The notes beneath the pieces are model-generated. The model ran no database searches and was not told the origin of the DNA. It saw nothing but the letters and a program-made list of their open reading frames with translations. Below, one piece after another: positions 1 to 5,687 of a stretch of 6,227 nt of DNA (positions are counted from its first letter, which is position 1; each line of letters opens with the position of its first letter). The position numbers and the translations under genes were made by a program. The stretch spans positions 1 to 6,227 of the forward strand of contig DIZZ01000238.1 of NCBI GenBank assembly GCA_002428045.1, written 5' to 3'. Source of the DNA: Verrucomicrobia bacterium UBA6015 (GTDB lineage Bacteria; Verrucomicrobiota; Kiritimatiellia; UBA8416).

Positions 1-1
1 C

Positions 2-619
2 AATATTTTCCGCGAAGTGACCAAATATGACCGAGACTCCATATTGTTTGTAACCGTGGGTGCCAAGGCCGCGCAGTTTGTGCAGAAATCGGGTCGTTTC
101 CTGATTGTCGATTTCGATTACAGCGACCAGCCAAAGCTTTCCGAAGCCCGTATGGTCTGCCGGTTTGTGGCGCAGCTTTTCCTGGATGATGAAATTGATA
201 GCGCCGATATTGTTTTTAGCGACTATGTGTCGACTTTTAAGCAGATTCCGCTGACGTGGCGTTTCCTGCCAGCAGGACAGCAGCAGGAATTTTTCGATCA
301 GATGCCCGAAGCGCTCAAGCGCACCAAGGTGGAAGCGTCGCACAACAGCGTCAAAGGGATCGGTGAATTTGAGTTCGAGCCGGATGTCCATTCCGTTTAC
401 GAATCGCTCCTGCTCCGCAGTCTGGACTATGAGCTGCTACAGATTATGCGCGAGGTGCGCGCCAGCGAACACAGCGCACGCATGGTGTCGATGAAGCAGG
501 CGACGGATAATGCGCGGGACATCAATAGCAGGCTGCAACTGGTTCATAATAATCTGCGGCAGGCTTCCATCACGAAGGAGCTGCTCGAAATCGGCAGCGC
601 TTCCGCGGCGGGAGGATGA
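2..619 (+). CDS. atpG: F-type ATP synthase gamma subunit, C-terminal part (5' end outside window)
   Basis: Gamma is the central rotating shaft of the F1 motor and couples proton flow through Fo to ATP synthesis in the beta subunits. The reading frame is open from base 2, so the gene starts upstream. A GTG at 17 lies inside the conserved fold and is not a credible start. About 205 codons are present, against roughly 290 residues for the family, so the N-terminal coiled-coil helix is missing from view. The strongest evidence is the C-terminal helix: the SEHSARMVSMKQATDNA-type segment (about 464-514) and the LQLVHNNLRQASITKELLEI segment (533-592), which match the gamma signature of a Tyr-Asn-x-x-Arg-Gln-Ala-x-Ile-Thr core. 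Here the usual Tyr is His. The stop at 617-619 is followed by a 37-nt gap to atpD, consistent with one operon. Identification is secure from the motif and from atpD and atpC next to it. Confidence 0.95.
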   Translation, partial: NIFREVTKYDRDSILFVTVGAKAAQFVQKSGRFLIVDFDYSDQPKLSEARMVCRFVAQLFLDDEIDSADIVFSDYVSTFKQIPLTWRFLPAGQQQEFFDQMPEALKRTKVEASHNSVKGIGEFEFEPDVHSVYESLLLRSLDYELLQIMREVRASEHSARMVSMKQATDNARDINSRLQLVHNNLRQASITKELLEIGSASAAGG

Positions 620-656
620 TTTAAACACAGCAATGGCAGGGAAATGAGGCGGGATA

Positions 657-2072
657 ATGAAGCAGGGGAAAATTGTACAGGTGATCGGGCCGGTGGTAGA
701 TGTTGGGTTTGCATGCGCCGAGGATCTTCCCGGAATTTATGAAGCGCTGACGGTTGAGCTGGGCGAAGGCGACGAAAGATCGCGTAAACTAGTGCTCGAA
801 GTCCAGCAGCATGTTGGAGGGCATTGGGTGCGCACCATCGCGATGGGTGCAGCCGAAGGCCTTCGGCGCGGTATGTTGGTTGAAACTACCGGTGCGCCGA
901 TCACGGTTCCCGTCGGGCAGGGCGTGATGGGCCGCATGATGAATGTCATCGGCGATCCGATTGACGGACGCGGCGAAGTGAAGAGCGAGAAAAGGCTGCC
1001 GATACACCGCCGTCCACCGGCGCTGACCGAACAGGCTATAAAGCCGGAAGTGCTGACGACGGGCATCAAAGTTATCGATCTGATCTGTCCTTTTTTGAAA
1101 GGCGGAAAAGTCGGCGCGTTCGGCGGGGCCGGTGTCGGAAAAACCGTGGTCATCATGGAGCTGATCAACAATATTGCCAAACAGCACGGCGGCTATTCCG
1201 TTTTTGCCGGGGTCGGCGAGCGTTCGCGCGAAGGCAACGACCTTTATCACGAGATGTCCACTGCTGGCGTTATCAATCAGGAAGATCTGGAAAAGTCGAA
1301 AGTAGCACTGGTGTACGGACAGATGAACGAGCCGCCGGGTGCCCGCATGCGCGTCGCGCTGACCGGACTGACGGTGGCCGAATATTTCCGTGATGAGAAA
1401 TTCCAGGACGTGCTGCTGTTCATCGACAACATTTATCGTTTCTCTCAAGCGGGTGCTGAAGTGTCGGCGCTGCTCGGGCGAACGCCCAGCGCGGTTGGGT
1501 ACCAGCCGACGCTTTCCACGGAAATGGGAGACCTTCAGGAGCGCATTACCTCGACGCGTTCAGGTTCCATCACCTCATTCCAGGCCGTCTATGTGCCTGC
1601 CGACGACCTCACCGATCCGGCACCGGCCACCACATTCGCCCATCTTGATGCGATCATCGTGCTGGAACGTTCGCTTGCCTCTCAGGGGATTTTTCCGGCG
1701 GTTGATCCGCTGGCCTCGAATTCGCGGGCGCTATCGCCGGAAATTGTCGGGGAAGAGCATTACAATACGGCGCGCGGTGTCCAGGCGGTGCTGCAGCGCT
1801 ACAAAGAGCTTCAGGATATTATCGCCATTCTCGGGATTGATGAATTATCCAACGAAGACAAGGTGATCGTCAACCGTGCCCGCCGCATTCAGAAATTCTT
1901 GAGCCAGCCATTTACGGTTGCAGAAGTTTTTACCGGCCAGCAGGGGCGTCAGGTCCCGGTCGATGAAACCGTGCGTGGATTCAAGGAAATTCTGGAGGGA
2001 CAGCATGACTCAATTCCTGAATCCAATTTCTACATGAAAGGCAATATCGCGGAAGCGATCGAAGGTCTGTGA
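657..2072 (+). CDS. atpD: F-type ATP synthase catalytic beta subunit
   Basis: This is the catalytic subunit of F1, and three copies make or hydrolyse ATP at the cytoplasmic side of the membrane. The 471 residues match the usual full length. Visible motifs are the Walker A loop GGAGVGKT (156-163), GERSREGNDLY with the catalytic Glu188, GQMNEPPGARMR (221-232), the Walker B strand LLFID (253-257), and the ALLGRxPSAVGYQPTL signature (271-286). The DELSEED loop reads DELSNED. The adenine-stacking aromatic in the G-I-Y-P-A-V-D-P segment is Phe (residue 346) where Tyr is usual. Other departures from consensus are Tyr in FIDNIYRF and Cys in DLICPF. None of these removes a catalytic residue, so the enzyme should be active. 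ATG 657 is supported by a GAGG Shine-Dalgarno at 646-649 and by the standard beta N-terminus (GKIVQVIGPVVDV). It lies between atpG and atpC, the usual order. Confidence 0.98.
   Translation: MKQGKIVQVIGPVVDVGFACAEDLPGIYEALTVELGEGDERSRKLVLEVQQHVGGHWVRTIAMGAAEGLRRGMLVETTGAPITVPVGQGVMGRMMNVIGDPIDGRGEVKSEKRLPIHRRPPALTEQAIKPEVLTTGIKVIDLICPFLKGGKVGAFGGAGVGKTVVIMELINNIAKQHGGYSVFAGVGERSREGNDLYHEMSTAGVINQEDLEKSKVALVYGQMNEPPGARMRVALTGLTVAEYFRDEKFQDVLLFIDNIYRFSQAGAEVSALLGRTPSAVGYQPTLSTEMGDLQERITSTRSGSITSFQAVYVPADDLTDPAPATTFAHLDAIIVLERSLASQGIFPAVDPLASNSRALSPEIVGEEHYNTARGVQAVLQRYKELQDIIAILGIDELSNEDKVIVNRARRIQKFLSQPFTVAEVFTGQQGRQVPVDETVRGFKEILEGQHDSIPESNFYMKGNIAEAIEGL
2061..2065 (+). promoter_or_regulatory. 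Ribosome binding site of atpC
   Basis: GAAGG lies 9 nt before ATG 2075 and within the last codons of atpD. It decides the start, because the alternative in-frame GTG at 2069 would leave only 3 nt of spacing. Translation of epsilon is probably coupled to that of beta. Confidence 0.5.
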
Positions 2073-2074
2073 TC

Positions 2075-2353
2075 ATGGCCGCATTACTTAACGTCAAAAT
2101 CATTACACCGAAAGAAGTCGCCTATGATGGGTTGGCGCTGGCCGTTACCATTCCGGCCGAACAGGGCGAAATGCAGGTGTATCAGGGCCACGTTCCTGTA
2201 CTCGCGCGTCTTATCTGTGGCGTCATCAGGATCGAAACCCTTGAAAAACTTGCTTTTTGCTTCGATGCTGACGAAGGATTTGTCCGTGTCACGCAGGATG
2301 ATGTCAGTATCCTGGTTGACACACTCACCCCACTAAAGACGGCGGACGCCTAG
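2075..2353 (+). CDS. atpC: F-type ATP synthase epsilon subunit, short form
   Basis: Epsilon sits at the foot of the gamma shaft, links it to the c-ring, and in many bacteria can inhibit ATP hydrolysis through a C-terminal helical hairpin. The 92 residues have the N-terminal beta-sandwich pattern: NVKIITPKEVAYDG, then a hydrophobic strand, then the AEQGEMQVYQGHVPVLARL turn that corresponds to the G-E-x-G-x-L-P-x-H-xP segment of the family, ending with VRVTQDDVSILVDT. The protein stops there. The helical hairpin that brings typical epsilons to about 130-140 residues is absent, as in other naturally short epsilons such as those of Bacteroidota and Chlorobiota. I place the start at ATG 2075, 2 nt after the atpD stop, because GAAGG at 2061-2065 is well spaced for it. 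A GTG at 2069 in the same frame is too close to that site. The stop overlaps the stop of the convergent gene. Confidence 0.9.
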   Translation: MAALLNVKIITPKEVAYDGLALAVTIPAEQGEMQVYQGHVPVLARLICGVIRIETLEKLAFCFDADEGFVRVTQDDVSILVDTLTPLKTADA

Positions 2354-3708
2354 CTTCCTTGAGCAACGGATTCAGGTTCACGTTGCGAAGGTCGGCGGTA
2401 CTTGCGTTTCTTAAGGTAGACTCGCAGCAGGATCAGCGGGATGGCCGCCTTGGACGTGAGGAAGGCGATCAGCATGAATCGCAGGCGTGGGAATTGCCCG
2501 ATTCCCATCAGGCCGGAGACCACCCGTTCTTTAATGGCATCTTTTTCGGTGTGCATGGGAACGGGGCGGTCATAGTCCGGCACGATGATCCCCTGCTTGC
2601 GCAGGCGGTCGACACGTAGCGGCGCGTTCATTCCCTTGCGCTGGGTTTGCATGCGATGGGTGCGGTAGCTCGGATCGTCGGAAACGCAGGTCAGGGATAA
2701 TACGCCATGCGCCACGGCGTCTGCCACGACCTCCGCGCCGCGGGCGGTACGCACCAGCATTCGGGACTGGCTCTTGAATTTGTAGTTTCCTGCAGCATCT
2801 CGCGTCCAGGCATCGCTGACCGCCACATCCGAAAATTCGCCAGATCCATCAATGCAGGTCTGGCAGCGCGGGGGCATGTAAAGCGAAATCAGGTAATTGT
2901 AGGCACCATCCTTGTAGTTTGAGTAATGCAGGTCGCGAATCGTGCCGTCCTTTAAGATGGCGCGAATTTTGCCCGGCCATTCACCCCCGCGGAATTGGAA
3001 GTCGGACAGTTCGCCTGGCTGGATCCGCTTGGTTTTCAAAAGGTCTGTGACCACCACCGGTTCCAGCGATCCGCCACAGAAAAGGCCGATCACCACATGG
3101 ATTTTGCCGGCCAGCGCCGGTTGCTCCCGCATCATCAGGCGGATGCCATGCACCTGGCAGGGCAGGGCGGCGATGGCAACGCGTCCGTCGATCTTGTGCA
3201 GTTGTGAAAATATCGCATTGACCGGGATGATCATGTAGCGTGAGCCCTGGCTCTGGCGTAATTCCTCCGCCGTCCTCGCAATGAAGGCTTCGCCCTTCCA
3301 TGGCTGCTCCGGGCACATGCGCGTGACGATACAGCCGTCGACGATTCCACGGCGTAGCATGTCGGCGAGCAGGGCGGTGATGATGCCGCCGCCGGCACCC
3401 CCGTCCTGAATCGCCCGATCAAGGGCGTAGCCAACGTAGGTGGCCGCGACATGCCCGTCAAACGTCTCGCTCACGCGCTCATGTCCGAAGGTCTGCCGGG
3501 TCAGCTCGCCGAAATGCACACGTCCGCCGGGGCAGGTCCGGTGGCATCGTCCGCAGCGGATGCAACGATCCGGATCGATGTCGGGATAAAGATCCGGCCC
3601 CATGCGAATCGCGGCGACCGGACAAACGCCTGTGCAGGTCCCGCAACGGGTGCAAAGCGATCGGTGGCTAAAGGCGATGCTCAGCAGTGTGGCGGGAATC
3701 GTTTCCAT
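2350..3708 (-). CDS. FrhB-family iron-sulfur oxidoreductase (coenzyme F420 hydrogenase/dehydrogenase beta subunit-like)
   Basis: This is a predicted cytoplasmic electron-transfer protein of 452 residues. Two ferredoxin-type [4Fe-4S] motifs open it: CTRCGTCTGVCP (Cys19, 22, 25, 29) and CIRCGRCHRTCP (Cys49, 52, 55, 59). The FrhB N-terminal domain follows, with the glycine-rich DGGAGGGIITALLADML stretch (about 102-117). The FrhB C-terminal domain then includes SQGSRYM (153-159), ALPCQVHGIR (Cys184), GLFCGGSLEP (Cys211) and RCQTC (Cys282 and 285). These four cysteines probably hold a further cluster near a flavin, as known in FrhB. The tail (about 411-432) is hydrophobic and is followed by a basic KKRKYRR patch, suggesting membrane contact, although a lysine interrupts it. 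Family members reduce F420, chlorophyllide precursors or other substrates. No F420 gene is nearby, so the substrate is unknown. The start lies 3 nt after the upstream stop with no clear Shine-Dalgarno, so translation is probably coupled. Confidence 0.85.
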   Translation of the reverse strand: METIPATLLSIAFSHRSLCTRCGTCTGVCPVAAIRMGPDLYPDIDPDRCIRCGRCHRTCPGGRVHFGELTRQTFGHERVSETFDGHVAATYVGYALDRAIQDGGAGGGIITALLADMLRRGIVDGCIVTRMCPEQPWKGEAFIARTAEELRQSQGSRYMIIPVNAIFSQLHKIDGRVAIAALPCQVHGIRLMMREQPALAGKIHVVIGLFCGGSLEPVVVTDLLKTKRIQPGELSDFQFRGGEWPGKIRAILKDGTIRDLHYSNYKDGAYNYLISLYMPPRCQTCIDGSGEFSDVAVSDAWTRDAAGNYKFKSQSRMLVRTARGAEVVADAVAHGVLSLTCVSDDPSYRTHRMQTQRKGMNAPLRVDRLRKQGIIVPDYDRPVPMHTEKDAIKERVVSGLMGIGQFPRLRFMLIAFLTSKAAIPLILLRVYLKKRKYRRPSQREPESVAQGS

Positions 3709-3711
3709 AGA

Positions 3712-4068
3712 TCACGTGGCGGTATTACGTGGCAGGATGCCGTTTTCGCGGATGTAGTCGATGACCGGCTCGGGTAATGGGCCGTGTCCAGGCCAGGGAA
3801 TGGCGTAACGCCCCCCCCATTCCTCATCGACATGAAACTCTACCGGGTGGTCGGGCAAAGGCATGAAGGGGGGTAGCTCGCCCCCATGATGCTTCATCCA
3901 CCGCTCGACAGCGGGAGGATAATCGCCGCTCCCTGAGTATTGAGCATAGCGCCCGGCGGAGACAAAAAACAGACGTTCACCCTTGTGTTCATCATCAAAC
4001 ACGAACGGAGGCTCGTTATCATCGTTGACGATGACCTCTTCTTTTTCTGGTCGTTTCTTTGTTGCCAT
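3712..4068 (-). CDS. Small acidic hypothetical protein
   Basis: I do not recognise a family for this 118-residue protein. It begins with a charged, lysine- and glutamate-rich segment (about 1-20), likely flexible. The rest is rich in proline, aromatic residues and acidic residues, with PPFMPLPDHPVEF (66-78), EEWGGRYAIPWPGHGPLPEP (82-101) and a closing helix-like VIDYIREN. It has no cysteine, no signal peptide and no membrane segment, so it is probably a soluble cytoplasmic protein. The gene is supported by a strong AAGGGGTG ribosome binding site (plus-strand positions 4076-4083), by an upstream promoter at good spacing, and by its position 3 nt before the FrhB-like gene. The pairing hints at a partner or accessory role for that oxidoreductase, but this is inference. 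An 8-base G run (3811-3818 on the plus strand) lies inside the Trp-Gly-Gly codons at residues 84-86. Confidence 0.75.
   Translation of the reverse strand: MATKKRPEKEEVIVNDDNEPPFVFDDEHKGERLFFVSAGRYAQYSGSGDYPPAVERWMKHHGGELPPFMPLPDHPVEFHVDEEWGGRYAIPWPGHGPLPEPVIDYIRENGILPRNTAT
3811..3818. repeat. Homopolymer of eight C (G on the coding strand)
   Basis: Eight consecutive C on the plus strand encode part of Glu-Trp-Gly-Gly in the minus-strand hypothetical protein. Runs of this length are prone to polymerase slippage and to sequencing or assembly error. Gain or loss of one base would shift the last third of the protein and could disturb translational coupling to the FrhB-like gene. The frame as given is intact. 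Confidence 0.6.
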
Positions 4069-4075
4069 TCGAAAT

Positions 4076-4083
4076 CACCCCTT
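4076..4083 (-). promoter_or_regulatory. Ribosome binding site of the small acidic protein gene
   Basis: On the minus strand this reads AAGGGGTG, 7 nt before the ATG at 4068. It is a strong Shine-Dalgarno match and the best single argument that this unrecognised small gene is real and starts here. Confidence 0.6.
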
Positions 4084-4118
4084 AATCCAGATTGTCTTAT
4101 TCTCATGCCACCGTGACC

Positions 4119-4147
4119 ACTATAAAAACTTTACGCTAACGGATCAA
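4119..4147 (-). promoter_or_regulatory. Sigma70-type promoter for the minus-strand unit
   Basis: On the minus strand a -35 box TTGATC (4142-4147) is followed, after exactly 17 bp, by a -10 box TATAGT (4119-4124). The matches are 4 of 6 and 5 of 6 to the consensus. Transcription would begin near 4112, giving a leader of about 43 nt before the acidic protein gene. A GTGGTCACGGTGG stretch just downstream of the -10 box overlaps the start region. It could be an operator, but its symmetry is too poor to claim one. Confidence 0.55.
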
Positions 4148-4161
4148 CGGAAAAGATTGAA

Positions 4162-4167
4162 TATAAT
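4162..4167 (+). promoter_or_regulatory. Possible -10 box of the ilvE-mcsA-mcsB promoter
   Basis: A perfect TATAAT lies about 80 nt upstream of ilvE and would give a leader of about 70 nt. A TG two bases before it resembles, but does not exactly match, an extended -10 element. No convincing -35 box is found at 16-18 bp. The box is about 15 bp from the -35 box of the opposing promoter, so the two divergent promoters would sit nearly back to back. Confidence 0.4.
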
Positions 4168-4237
4168 GCGCTGTCATGTCAACATACGATTTTCGATAGG
4201 GCAGAGAGCCAACAGTAAATAGTGTCGGGGTTATAAC

Positions 4238-4241
4238 GGAG
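4238..4241 (+). promoter_or_regulatory. Ribosome binding site of ilvE
   Basis: GGAG in the context CGGAGAA lies 5 nt before ATG 4247 and 8 nt before the adjacent in-frame ATG 4250. Both starts are usable, and the second has slightly more typical spacing. The protein differs by one methionine only. Confidence 0.5.
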
Positions 4242-4246
4242 AACGC

Positions 4247-5122
4247 ATGATGAAGATTTACATGAATGGGGAGATGGTTCCGGAAGCGGATGCGAAAGTG
4301 TCCGTGTTTGATCATGGACTGCTTTACGGGGACGGCGTGTTCGAGGGGATTCGCGTCTACAGCGGTCGTGTCTTTGAACTTGAGGCGCATGTCAATCGCC
4401 TTTACGATTCCGCCAAGGCGATTGCCCTCGAGATCCCGATGACGCGCGAGGAGATGACGAAGGCGGTGGCACTGACCTGTCGCGAGAATCAAGCCGTCAA
4501 TGGATATATCCGTTTGATTGTGACCCGTGGCGTAGGTACCTTGGGGCTGAACCCTTACCTTTGCAAGACCCCGCAGGTCATCATTATCTGCGCGAGCATC
4601 CAGCTTTATCCGCCGGAACTCTATGTAAAGGGGCTTTCGATTGTGACGGTGGGAACCGTCCGGAACCTGTCCGAGGCGGTCAACCCACGGATCAAGAGCT
4701 TGAACTATCTCAACAATATCCTGGCAAAGATCGAGGCCATCAATGCGGGCTGCATGGAAGCCGTGATGCTGAATGCGCAGGGGGCGGTGGCGGAGGCTAC
4801 CGGGGATAATATCTTCGCGGTGCGTGGCAATACGCTGCGGACACCGCCGGTGAATGAAGGCTTGCTGGAAGGGATCACGCGGGATGCCGTCATGCGCCTG
4901 GCGCGCGAGGAAGGCTATGATGTGCGCGAGGAGCGGTTGAGTCGCTACGACCTGTACACGGCCGATGAGGTCTTCCTGACCGGTACCGCCGCAGAGGTCA
5001 TCGGGGTTGTCAATATCGACCGCCGCACAATTGGGGAGGGCACTCCAGGGCCGATGACCTGTCGTCTGGTGGAGAAATACCGGGCGTATGCGAACGCGAA
5101 CGGATATCCGGTGTGCGGTTGA
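4247..5122 (+). CDS. ilvE: Branched-chain amino acid aminotransferase (PLP fold type IV)
   Basis: The enzyme transfers the amino group between glutamate and the 2-oxo acids of leucine, isoleucine and valine, the last step of their synthesis and the first of their breakdown, in the cytoplasm. At 291 residues it has the usual length for class IV aminotransferases. Motifs are FDHGLLYGDGVFEGIR (21-36), HVNRLYDSAKAI (48-59, with the phosphate-binding Arg51), RIKSLNYLNNILAKIEA (148-164) with the PLP-binding Lys150, EATGDNIF (183-190) with the Glu that contacts the PLP ring nitrogen, GLLEGITRDAVMRLA (205-219), and YTADEVFLTGTAAEV (237-251). The GTAAE signature favours a branched-chain enzyme over a D-amino acid aminotransferase or aminodeoxychorismate lyase, but substrate range in this class cannot be fixed from sequence. 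The start could equally be the next codon, ATG 4250. It is the first gene of a likely operon with mcsA, 25 nt downstream. Confidence 0.92.
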   Translation: MMKIYMNGEMVPEADAKVSVFDHGLLYGDGVFEGIRVYSGRVFELEAHVNRLYDSAKAIALEIPMTREEMTKAVALTCRENQAVNGYIRLIVTRGVGTLGLNPYLCKTPQVIIICASIQLYPPELYVKGLSIVTVGTVRNLSEAVNPRIKSLNYLNNILAKIEAINAGCMEAVMLNAQGAVAEATGDNIFAVRGNTLRTPPVNEGLLEGITRDAVMRLAREEGYDVREERLSRYDLYTADEVFLTGTAAEVIGVVNIDRRTIGEGTPGPMTCRLVEKYRAYANANGYPVCG

Positions 5123-5147
5123 TCGCAGGCGGGACGGGGCACGGTAA

Positions 5148-5687
5148 ATGAAGTGTGAACTTTGCGGATTGAATGACGTCAGTATCGAGGTCAAGCAAGT
5201 CCTGAATGATGATTTCCAGGAATTGCATATCTGCTCGGAATGTGCAGCGCTCAAGGGGATCAAGTCGCCACTCGATCTGGCCGGGATGCTGTTGGGTGGC
5301 GGGCTGCTGGGATTCGGGGATGTCACTGACGGACGTTCCGATGCCGAAAGCCGTGCAGATGATGCCTTGAGCTGTCCGGTGTGTCACATGCGGGGCAAGG
5401 ACTTCAGGACCTCATCACGGCTGGGTTGCGGGTATTGCTACGAAACCTTTGTCGACCTGCTCCAGCCGATGATCCTGTCCATGCAGCGAGCCACGGAGTA
5501 CAGGGGGAAGCAACCTGCACAAAAGGATGTGCGTGATGCGCTGGGCAGTCTCACGGCGCAATTGGAACGTGCCATCCAGAAAGAAGCCTACGAGGATGCC
5601 GCCCGCTTGCGTGACCAGATCCGTGTGCTTGAACTTGCCGATGCCTGTCTTGCGGGCGAAGGCAGGCAGGAGTCGTGGCCGAAATGA
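5148..5687 (+). CDS. mcsA: McsA, zinc-finger activator of protein arginine kinase (UVR domain)
   Basis: McsA binds and activates the arginine kinase McsB. In Bacillus this acts in the heat-shock and protein quality control pathway that feeds ClpC-ClpP. The 179 residues contain four CxxC pairs: Cys3/6, Cys29/32, Cys76/79 and Cys94/97. This is the paired zinc-binding layout of the family. A glycine- and leucine-rich linker (about 44-57) lies between the two halves. The C-terminus holds a UvrB/UvrC (UVR) motif, about 135-162, with the typical LxxAIQKEAYEDAARLRDQI pattern, probably a coiled-coil interaction site. The length is close to known McsA proteins. The start ATG 5148 gives the first CxxC at residue 3, as in relatives. 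The upstream GGGG at 5136-5139 is a fair ribosome binding site. The stop overlaps the mcsB start. Confidence 0.93.
   Translation: MKCELCGLNDVSIEVKQVLNDDFQELHICSECAALKGIKSPLDLAGMLLGGGLLGFGDVTDGRSDAESRADDALSCPVCHMRGKDFRTSSRLGCGYCYETFVDLLQPMILSMQRATEYRGKQPAQKDVRDALGSLTAQLERAIQKEAYEDAARLRDQIRVLELADACLAGEGRQESWPK

Larger units (their letters stand above)
4069..4246. other. Divergent intergenic promoter region
   Basis: This 178-bp stretch is the only sizeable gap between genes and is visibly richer in A and T than its flanks. It separates the minus-strand hypothetical/FrhB-like unit from the plus-strand ilvE-mcsA-mcsB unit. It holds one candidate promoter for each direction and both ribosome binding sites. 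I see no tRNA, no riboswitch-like fold and no terminator. A heat-shock CIRCE element (the TTAGCACTC-N9-GAGTGCTAA type) is not present. Confidence 0.6.

Noticed and set aside
17..19. GTG at 17 as the start of the gamma subunit
   Set aside because: The frame stays open to the window edge, and the residues before the GTG continue the gamma fold. About 80-90 residues of the family are missing, so the true start is upstream of the window.
789..1448. A 219-codon open frame on the minus strand inside atpD
   Set aside because: It is fully antisense to a highly conserved beta subunit gene, and its composition and lack of motifs mark it as a shadow.
1390..1866. A 158-codon plus-strand frame inside atpD
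   Set aside because: It is an out-of-frame reading of atpD, very rich in Arg and Ser, with no independent ribosome binding site.
2069..2071. GTG at 2069 as the start of atpC
   Set aside because: It is only 3 nt from the GAAGG site and would add two residues not expected in the family. ATG 2075 has better spacing.
2354..2420. Search for a terminator between the ATP synthase operon and the FrhB-like gene
   Set aside because: I found no GC-rich hairpin followed by a T run on either strand, so none is annotated.
4166..4222. Possible leader peptides before ilvE (an 18-codon frame at 4166-4222 and a 7-codon frame at 4176-4199)
   Set aside because: Neither is rich in Leu, Ile or Val codons, no alternative hairpins or T-run terminator follow, and the longer one would begin before the predicted transcription start, so attenuation is not supported.
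4136..5326. A 396-codon open frame on the minus strand opposite ilvE and the start of mcsA
   Set aside because: It is antisense to two genes with clear family motifs, is rich in His, Arg and Pro as expected from a shadow frame in GC-rich DNA, runs across the promoter region and shows no recognisable domain.
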